From Rhodocyclales bacterium (GTDB taxonomy: Bacteria; Pseudomonadota; Gammaproteobacteria; Burkholderiales; Rhodocyclaceae): a stretch of DNA of 64,000 bases. A program made the position numbers and the translations under genes. Under the pieces are notes generated by a model. It was not told the origin of the DNA and ran no database searches. It saw only the letters and a program-made list of their open reading frames with translations. The stretch spans positions 1 to 64,000 of the forward strand of contig JACRIY010000008.1 in the NCBI GenBank assembly GCA_016235805.1. Reading direction: 5' to 3'. Of this stretch, positions 58,238 through 64,000 are shown piece after piece (positions within the stretch are counted from its first letter, which is position 1; each line of letters starts with the position of its first letter).

Positions 58238-59121
58238 TTTTCCCTCCCGAACAAGCCGGCGGGACGGATCATGAGCACCACCGCCATGATCATGAACACC
58301 ACGGTGGCGCTGGCTTCCGGCCAGAACACCTTGGTCATGCCCTCGATGATGCCCAAGCCCAGGCCTGTCACCACCGAACCGAGGATCGACCCCATGCCGC
58401 CGATCACCACCACGGCAAATACCACGATGATCAGGTTGGAGCCCATCAGCGGCCCGATCTGCGTCGCCGGCGCGGCCAGCACGCCGGCGAAACCGGCGAG
58501 GCCGACGCCGAAGCCATAGGTCAACATCACCATCAGCGGCACGTTGATGCCGAAAGCCTGGGTCAGCTTGGGATTTTCGGTGGCGGCGCGCAGGTAGGCA
58601 CCGAGCCGCGTCTTTTCGATCACGAACCAGGTCGCCAGGCAAACCGCCAGCGAGGCGACCACGACCCAGGCGCGATACTTGGGCAGAAACATGAAGCCGA
58701 GGTTGAACGCACCGGCGAATTCCTCGGGTATTGAATACGGCTGTCCGGCAACGCCGTACAGGTCGCGAAACAGGCCCTCGATCATCAGTGCGAGGCCGAA
58801 GGTGAGCAGCAATCCATAGAGATGGTCGAGCTTGTACAGCCACTGCAGCATCAGGCGCTCGATGGCGATGCCGACCAGGCCGACCCCGATCGGCGCCAGC
58901 AGCAGCGACCACCAGTAGCCGATGCCGAGGTATTCGAGGCCGATCCAGGTCAGCATGGCGCCCATCATGTAGAGGGCGCCATGGGCGAAGTTGATGATGT
59001 TCAGCATGCCGAAGATCACGGCGAGACCGAGGCTGAGAACCGCGTAGAAGGACCCGTTGACCAGCCCGAGCATGAGCTGGCCAAACAGGGCCTGGATCGG
59101 TACGCCGAAAATCTCCGTCAT
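58234..59121 (-). CDS. livH: Branched-chain amino acid type ABC permease LivH
   Basis: A 295-residue permease. Signature stretches are LVNGSFYAVLSLGLAVIFGMLNIINFAHGALYMMGA and GLAGFAGVLAAP-QIGPLMGSNLIIVVFAVVVIGGMGSILGSVV. It has eight or more membrane segments. It follows the binding-protein gene by 28 bases and overlaps livM, so it is translated as part of the operon. It forms the membrane channel with LivM. Confidence 0.94.
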   Translation of the reverse strand: MTEIFGVPIQALFGQLMLGLVNGSFYAVLSLGLAVIFGMLNIINFAHGALYMMGAMLTWIGLEYLGIGYWWSLLLAPIGVGLVGIAIERLMLQWLYKLDHLYGLLLTFGLALMIEGLFRDLYGVAGQPYSIPEEFAGAFNLGFMFLPKYRAWVVVASLAVCLATWFVIEKTRLGAYLRAATENPKLTQAFGINVPLMVMLTYGFGVGLAGFAGVLAAPATQIGPLMGSNLIIVVFAVVVIGGMGSILGSVVTGLGLGIIEGMTKVFWPEASATVVFMIMAVVLMIRPAGLFGREK

Positions 59122-59149
59122 GCGAACATCCCCTGCAACAACAGACTGA

Positions 59150-60379
59150 TTACTTCTTGGCTACAGCGGGGCAACGCGACAGCGCCATCGGCTGGAAGGC
59201 CTGGTCGCCGGGGATCACCTGCTTGATGTGGTAGTAGTCCCACGGCTCCTTCGACTCGGCCGGCTTCTTGACCTCGACCAGGTACATGTCATGCACCATG
59301 CGGCCGTCCTCGCGAATCTTGCCGCCCTTGGCGAAGATGTCGTTGATCGGCGTGGCGCGCATCTGCTTCATGACCGTCGCCGTGTCGTCGGATCCGGTGG
59401 CCTGCACCGCCTTCAGGTAGGTGGTGACCGCGGAATAGGTGCCGGCATGCAGCATCGACGGCATCTTCTTGTGCTTGCTGAAGAACTTGCGGCTCCAGTC
59501 GCGGGTCTCGTTGTTCAGGTTCCAGTAGTAGCCCTCGGTGAACATCATGCCCTGCGTGGTCGGCAGGCCGAGCGCGTGGATGTCGATGATGGTGGTCAGC
59601 AGGCCGACGATGGTCTGGTTCTTGGTCAGGCCGAATTCGTTGGCGGCCTTGATCGAGTTGATGGTATCGCCGCCGGCATTGGCCAGGCCGACCACCTTGG
59701 CCTTGGATGCCTGGGCCTGCAGCAGGAAGGAGGAGAAGTCGGAGGCGTTCAGCGGATGCTTGACCGAGCCGAGAACCTTGCCGCCGCTGGCCTTGACCGC
59801 GTCGGTGGTGTCCTTCTCCAGCGAAGCGCCGAAGGCATAGTCGGCGGTCAGGAAGAACCAGGTGTCCTTGCCTTGCTTGGTCACGGCCTTGCCGGGGCCG
59901 TTGGCCAGGGCATAGGTGTCGTACACATAGTGCACCACGTTGTTCGGCGCGCAGTCCTCGTTGGTCAGACGCGTGGACGCCGCACCGGCATTCAGCATGA
60001 TCTTGTTCTTTTCGGTGGTGACCTTGGCCACGGCCAGCGCCACGGCGGAGTTCAGCACGTCGGTGACCATGTCCACGCCCTGCGTGTCGTACCATTCGCG
60101 GACCTTGTTGGAACCCACGTCGGCCTTGTTCTGATGGTCGGCGGACACCAGTTCGATCTTGAACTTCGGCTTGGCGCTGGCCTTGAAGTCCTCGATCGCC
60201 ATTTCAGCGGCGAGCACGGACCCCTTGCCGCCGAGGTCGGAATAGACACCCGACATGTCGGTCAGCACGGCGATCTTGACCACGTCGCCGGAGATCTTGC
60301 CGGCCTGCGCCAGCACGGAACCGGCCGCCGGCAACAGCAGCGCGGAAATGGACAGGGCCAAAAGTTTGCGTTTCATCAT
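59150..60379 (-). CDS. livK: Branched-chain amino acid type substrate-binding protein
   Basis: A 409-residue periplasmic protein with a signal peptide (LLALSISALLLPAAGSVLAQ) and a type I binding fold (VVKIAVLTDMSGVYSDLGGKGSVLAAEMAIEDF, TTEKNKIMLNAGAASTRLTNEDCAPNNVHYVYDT-type middle). The sequence resembles the subgroup often annotated for amides, urea or aromatic acids rather than the E. coli LivK type, so the ligand is open. It sits between livF and livH. The start codon is preceded by GGAGG. Confidence 0.93.
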   Translation of the reverse strand: MMKRKLLALSISALLLPAAGSVLAQAGKISGDVVKIAVLTDMSGVYSDLGGKGSVLAAEMAIEDFKASAKPKFKIELVSADHQNKADVGSNKVREWYDTQGVDMVTDVLNSAVALAVAKVTTEKNKIMLNAGAASTRLTNEDCAPNNVVHYVYDTYALANGPGKAVTKQGKDTWFFLTADYAFGASLEKDTTDAVKASGGKVLGSVKHPLNASDFSSFLLQAQASKAKVVGLANAGGDTINSIKAANEFGLTKNQTIVGLLTTIIDIHALGLPTTQGMMFTEGYYWNLNNETRDWSRKFFSKHKKMPSMLHAGTYSAVTTYLKAVQATGSDDTATVMKQMRATPINDIFAKGGKIREDGRMVHDMYLVEVKKPAESKEPWDYYHIKQVIPGDQAFQPMALSRCPAVAKK

Positions 60380-60419
60380 GATGTCTCCTCCTTGAAAAAA
60401 ATGATCGGGGCCGGAAGTT

Positions 60420-61127
60420 TCAGACCCCGAGGTATTCCTGCAGCAAAGCCTGTTTCTGTTCCAACTCGCCCTGCGCGATCTCCGCCATTACCTGGCCGTG
60501 CTCGACGATGAACATGCGATCGGCCAGGGGCGCGGCAAAGCGGAAATTCTGCTCGACGAGGATGATCGTGTAGTCACGCTGCTTGAGCTGGCGGATGACC
60601 TCGGCTATTTTCTGCACGATCACCGGCGCCAGGCCTTCCGAGACCTCGTCCAGCAGCAGCAGGCGCGCGCCAGTGCGCAGGATGCGCGCCATCGCCAGCA
60701 TCTGTTGTTCGCCGCCCGAAAGCCGCGTCCCCTGACTGTTGCGACGCTCCTTGAGGTTGGGGAACATGTCGTAGATTTCGTCAAGCGTCAGTCCCCCGCT
60801 GGCAACCTGCGGCGGCAGCAGCAGGTTCTCCTCGCAACTCAGGCTGGCATAGATGCCCCGCTCTTCCGGACAGTAGCCGACCCCAAGCTGGGCAATGCGA
60901 TGTGAGGGCATGTTGATCACTTCGCGCCCGTTGAGCATGATCGAGCCGGTGCGGCGGCCGGTCAGGCCGAGTATCGCGCGCAAGGTAGTGGTGCGCCCGG
61001 CACCATTGCGACCGAGCAGGGAAATGCATTCGCCGCGCCGCACGGTGAAGTCCATGCCATGCAGCACATGCGATTCGCCGTAGAAGGCATGCAGGTCGGA
61101 AACGCGGAGAAATTCGGTCGCGCTCAT
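60420..61127 (-). CDS. livF: ABC ATPase LivF with Arg in Walker A
   Basis: A 235-residue ATPase of the high-affinity amino acid importer. The Q-loop region, signature LSGGEQQMLAMAR, Walker B LLLDEVSEGLAP and H-loop are normal. The Walker A motif reads GRNGAGRTTT: position 45 is Arg (codon CGC), not the invariant Lys. This should weaken ATP handling by this subunit, while LivG next to it keeps Lys. The gene shares one base with the livG stop. The second unusual feature is none; length is standard. Confidence 0.9.
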   Translation of the reverse strand: MSATEFLRVSDLHAFYGESHVLHGMDFTVRRGECISLLGRNGAGRTTTLRAILGLTGRRTGSIMLNGREVINMPSHRIAQLGVGYCPEERGIYASLSCEENLLLPPQVASGGLTLDEIYDMFPNLKERRNSQGTRLSGGEQQMLAMARILRTGARLLLLDEVSEGLAPVIVQKIAEVIRQLKQRDYTIILVEQNFRFAAPLADRMFIVEHGQVMAEIAQGELEQKQALLQEYLGV

Positions 61128-61909
61128 CAGTGCCCTGCCGGCGAAGCCAGTTCCGTGACTTCGGTGCCCATGTACGCCTCGATCACCGACGGATTGGCCG
61201 CCACCTCGGAGTAAGGGCCCTCGGCCAGCACCGAGCCGCGCGCGAGCACTGTCAGCGTGTCGGAAATTCCGGCCACCACCTTCATGTTGTGTTCCACCAT
61301 GAGGATGGTGCGGTTGGCCGAAACCTGCTTGATCAGATCCATGACGCGCGACACGTCCTCATGACCCATGCCCTGGGTCGGCTCGTCGAGCAGCATGAGT
61401 TCCGGATCGAGGGCCAGGGTCGTGGCGATTTCCAGCGCACGTTTGCGGCCGTAAGGCATCTCCACCGTCACCATGCCGGCATGGGATTCCAGGCCGACCG
61501 AGGTCAGCAGTTCCATGGCGCGGTCGTTGAGACGGTTCAGGCTGCGGTCGGATTTCCAGAAATGGAAGCTGGTGCCCAGATTGCGCTGCAGTGCGATGCG
61601 CACGTTTTCCAGCACGGTGAGATGCGGAAACACGGCAGAAATCTGGAAGGAGCGCACGATGCCGCGTCGCGCGATGCGCTCGGGAGCATCGCGGGTAATG
61701 TCGACGCCGTTGAAATGGATGGTGCCGCGTGTCGGTTCGAGGAACTTGGTCAGCAGGTTGAAGCAGGTGGTCTTGCCGGCGCCGTTGGGCCCGATCAGGG
61801 CGTGGATGTGTCCGCGCCTGACCTTGAGATCCACGCCATTCACCGCTACGAAGCCGCGGAACTCTTTGACGAGGCCCTTCGTCTCCAGAATGCAATCGTC
61901 TGCCATCAA
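61127..61909 (-). CDS. livG: ABC ATPase LivG
   Basis: A 260-residue ATPase. Walker A is GPNGAGKTTCFNLL at about residue 40, the signature region reads YGRKRALEIATTLALDPELMLLDEPTQGMG, and the H-loop is ILMVEHNM. The GKRALEIA-type signature without LSGGQ is normal for LivG. It is the first gene of the operon livG-livF-livK-livH-livM on the minus strand. No clear promoter is seen in the 179-base gap upstream. Confidence 0.95.
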   Translation of the reverse strand: MMADDCILETKGLVKEFRGFVAVNGVDLKVRRGHIHALIGPNGAGKTTCFNLLTKFLEPTRGTIHFNGVDITRDAPERIARRGIVRSFQISAVFPHLTVLENVRIALQRNLGTSFHFWKSDRSLNRLNDRAMELLTSVGLESHAGMVTVEMPYGRKRALEIATTLALDPELMLLDEPTQGMGHEDVSRVMDLIKQVSANRTILMVEHNMKVVAGISDTLTVLARGSVLAEGPYSEVAANPSVIEAYMGTEVTELASPAGH

Positions 61910-62088
61910 GCGTTATTCGTCGGGAAGAGTGCGCCTGTCGGCAACACCTGAATTATTGTGTCCGGCGATTATGCGGTGAGCCTCCGCTTTGCGCAAGCAC
62001 GCAGCCAATCGGCGGGTTCGCCCTGCCGATGCCGCAGTCTGCGTTACACTTCGCCGAGCCGTTCCGGCGCTCGCGGTGGAGGACGCCC

Positions 62089-62400
62089 ATGAGCCTGATT
62101 CGAACATTTCTGTTACTGGGCGCCGCCATCGCGAGTGCGGCCGTTGCCCAGGCGCAGCCGGTGATTCCCGGCTCCACGGCATTCTGCCTCTACGAAGTAC
62201 CGGTTGACGAAACCGGCAAGCGGCGCTGGATCAACCTCGGCATCGTCCAGTACGTCGAGGCCACCCGCAGCGAGGTAAAAATCTCTTACGGCGGCGGCGC
62301 CTTCGGCAGCGGCCATGACGCAAAGATAGCGGTCAACAGCATGGAAGAGGCGCTGACCATCCTCGAAAAGCTGCGTCGAGTCGCCGCGGCCTGCCGCTGA
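62089..62400 (+). CDS. Small exported protein of unknown function
   Basis: A 103-residue protein with a good GGAGG ribosome site before the ATG at 62089 and a signal peptide (FLLLGAAIASAAVAQAQ). The mature part contains two cysteines (FCLYEVPVDETGKRRWINLG and the C-terminal AACR) that could form a disulfide, and a short conserved-looking stretch RRWINLGIVQYVEA. I do not recognise a family. It is a single gene diverging from livG and converging with the ligase-acyltransferase gene. Confidence 0.75.
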   Translation: MSLIRTFLLLGAAIASAAVAQAQPVIPGSTAFCLYEVPVDETGKRRWINLGIVQYVEATRSEVKISYGGGAFGSGHDAKIAVNSMEEALTILEKLRRVAAACR

Positions 62401-62437
62401 AACATCGCGGCGACTTGTCACGGCGGGCACTCCGCCG

Positions 62438-64000
62438 TCACGTCCCCTCGCCACCGAGGTCAGCTTCGCCGCAATCCTTCAGGATGGCCGCCCGCACCGC
62501 GTCGCGCAAGCGCAGCGCGGCTGCCCAGTCATTGCCTTCGACGGCAATGCCTTTGCCGATGCTCACGTGCACGCCGCCGCGCTTCGGCAGCCAGGACTCG
62601 TCCCGCAGGGCATCGCGGGTGCCGGCGAGAGCCACCGGTGTCACGCTCAGGCCATTTTGGGCGGCGATCTGGAACGCGCCAAGGCGAAACGCCCGCAGGC
62701 CGGAGCGGCGGGTGAAAGTGCCCTCGGCGAAGAAAAACAGGGGCCGGGTTGAAGCAAGCGCGGCAAGGCGACGCACGTCATCCACCCCCTGACGAACGTC
62801 GAAGCGCTCCACGAACACCACACCAAAGCGACGCAGAAGCGGTCCGGCCAGCGCGTGGCCGGCCAATTCGGCCTTGGCGACAAAGGCGACGGGAAACGGC
62901 AGGGCCGCCATCACGACCAGGCCATCGATATAGCTGGCGTGATTGGCGACGAACACCCGAGGGCCGGGCCGCAGGCGTTCCAGCCCATCCACCTGGAACG
63001 AGATGCCGCACAGTCGCAACGCGGTCCGTACCAAAGCGGCACAGCAGCGCCAGCGCAACGCAAGTCCCGGAACCGCCAGGGCGATCGCAACAAGCGGCAC
63101 CGCCAGCACGCCGACAATGCCCCATGCATAGGCCCCGTACAGCATTCCACCGACACTGCCCAGTCGACGCCAGACGCCGGCTACCGCCAGGCGCAGCATC
63201 TGCCGCCAGGGGGCCCGCGCGCGGCTGCCGAATCCGTCGCGGCAGTAGGCGTCCCGCGTGGCCGCGCGCCGGATCTTGCCGCTGGACGTCTTGAGCACGG
63301 AATTCGGCGCCGCCAGCACCACGTCGTCGGGCGGTGCTCCCAGCAGTTCCACCGCCAGTGCGTCGATGCGGCGGACCAGTTCCCGACGCGCCTCGGCATC
63401 CGTCAGCCGGCTCTCGGCAACCACCACCAGTTTCTCGGTACCCAGTCCCTGCGCCGAGGCACCAAACACCGCGACGCAGCCGCGGCGCACACCGGGCAGG
63501 CCGCCGACGGCTTCTTCCAGTTCGTAGGGATAGAGGTTGCGCCCGCCCCGGATGATCATGTCCTTGAGGCGGCCGGCAATATAAATATCGCCATCGGCAA
63601 GATAGGCCAGGTCGCCAGAATCCAGCCAGCCGTCGTGCATGAGCAATGCGGTGGCCTCCGCATTGCGGTAGTAGCCGCGAGTCGCCGAGGGACCGCGAAA
63701 TTCGAGACGTCCGACATGGCGCGGCGGCAGTTCCTCACCTTGCGCGTCGACGATGCGTACCTGGTGCCGCGGCAAAGGCCGGCCACAGGCCACCATCCGT
63801 AGCGCCTCGGCGTCATCGTTCGCCGCCGGGCGTGCCTCGCCCGCCGCCAATGCAACGCGCTGCACTCTGTCGATCAGCGGACCGCGCCCCGGCGGCGACA
63901 CGGCAAGTCCGACCGAGCATTCGGCCAGACCGTAGACCGGCGCCAGCGCCTCGCCGCGAAAGCCGTAAGGGCGGAAGGCTGCGGCGAAGCGAGCCAGGGT
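62438..64000 (-). CDS. Acyl-AMP ligase-acyltransferase fusion (5' part beyond window)
   Basis: The frame is open to the right edge, so the N-terminus is missing; about 520 codons are visible. The first part is the end of an AMP-forming ligase (YGLAECSVGLAV, GWLDSGDLAYLADGDIYIAGRLKDMIIRGGRNLYP, KTSSGKIRR with the catalytic Lys). A membrane-associated linker (GMLYGAYAWGIVGVLAVPLVAIAL) leads to a PlsC-type acyltransferase with NHASYIDG and FFAEGTFTRR. The domain order is the reverse of E. coli Aas, where the acyltransferase comes first. It probably activates and transfers fatty acyl groups to a lysophospholipid or related lipid. Confidence 0.88.
   Translation of the reverse strand, partial: TLARFAAAFRPYGFRGEALAPVYGLAECSVGLAVSPPGRGPLIDRVQRVALAAGEARPAANDDAEALRMVACGRPLPRHQVRIVDAQGEELPPRHVGRLEFRGPSATRGYYRNAEATALLMHDGWLDSGDLAYLADGDIYIAGRLKDMIIRGGRNLYPYELEEAVGGLPGVRRGCVAVFGASAQGLGTEKLVVVAESRLTDAEARRELVRRIDALAVELLGAPPDDVVLAAPNSVLKTSSGKIRRAATRDAYCRDGFGSRARAPWRQMLRLAVAGVWRRLGSVGGMLYGAYAWGIVGVLAVPLVAIALAVPGLALRWRCCAALVRTALRLCGISFQVDGLERLRPGPRVFVANHASYIDGLVVMAALPFPVAFVAKAELAGHALAGPLLRRFGVVFVERFDVRQGVDDVRRLAALASTRPLFFFAEGTFTRRSGLRAFRLGAFQIAAQNGLSVTPVALAGTRDALRDESWLPKRGGVHVSIGKGIAVEGNDWAAALRLRDAVRAAILKDCGEADLGGEGT

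Overview
The window looks like a chromosomal piece of a GC-rich betaproteobacterium, most likely of the Rhodocyclales/Nitrosomonadales type. The evidence is the gene set: an acnB end, smc-zipA-ligA, mfd near ispD, an ompR-envZ pair, a PEP-CTERM protein, an HU protein with an Ala/Lys tail, and an Mto/Mtr-type porin-cytochrome locus. This assignment is inference; the window has no rRNA, tRNA or CRISPR that I can recognise.

Layout. 1-5 kb: the 3' end of aconitase B, then a three-PAS histidine kinase with a NarL-type regulator, a DUF2934 protein and two tandem orphan PAS proteins. 5-10 kb: two tiny exported proteins diverging from ompR-envZ-truncated haemoglobin, then a cNMP-domain protein with an AI-2E family permease. 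9.9-19.9 kb: thpR and ispF, then a complete extracellular electron transfer set read leftward (monohaem cytochrome, NapC/NirT tetrahaem, decahaem MtoA/MtrA, porin MtoB/MtrB, and an internally duplicated tetrahaem protein). Diverging from it is a membrane sensor kinase plus regulator, followed by a thioredoxin-like gene and ispD. The cluster appears to split an ispD-trx-ispF operon.

19.9-33 kb: a DUF4010/MgtC membrane protein, the AmmeMemoRadiSam genes (MEMO1-AMMECR1 fusion and radical SAM), VanZ-like, GNAT, a two-domain rhodanese, a PEP-CTERM protein, mfd, a Phd/PIN toxin-antitoxin pair with a clear promoter-operator, aroG and a DUF1015 gene. 33-43 kb: HU, hpt, galU, ligA, an unknown gene, zipA, smc and queF. 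A segment of about 2 kb here (36.15-38.16 kb) is clearly AT-richer. It covers the first 60% of ligA and the whole unknown gene, so ligA looks mosaic.

43-52 kb: two repeats of a two-gene module, a periplasmic solute-binding protein followed by a membrane PAS-GGDEF-EAL protein, with no ABC permease or ATPase. 52-56 kb: a LysE-type exporter, succinate-semialdehyde dehydrogenase, HpaI-type aldolase and LysR. 56-62 kb: dsbA-dsbB and a full branched-chain amino acid type ABC operon (livGFKHM). At the right edge a ligase-acyltransferase fusion runs out of the window.

A short dispersed repeat, two constant blocks separated by exactly four variable bases (AAnAGTCGGCGCTGG, N4, ACGGCG), recurs about 13 times. 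Seven copies lie between genes. It is the best candidate for something not yet described here. The other main points are the electron-transfer locus with its own two-component system and the binding-protein/c-di-GMP modules.
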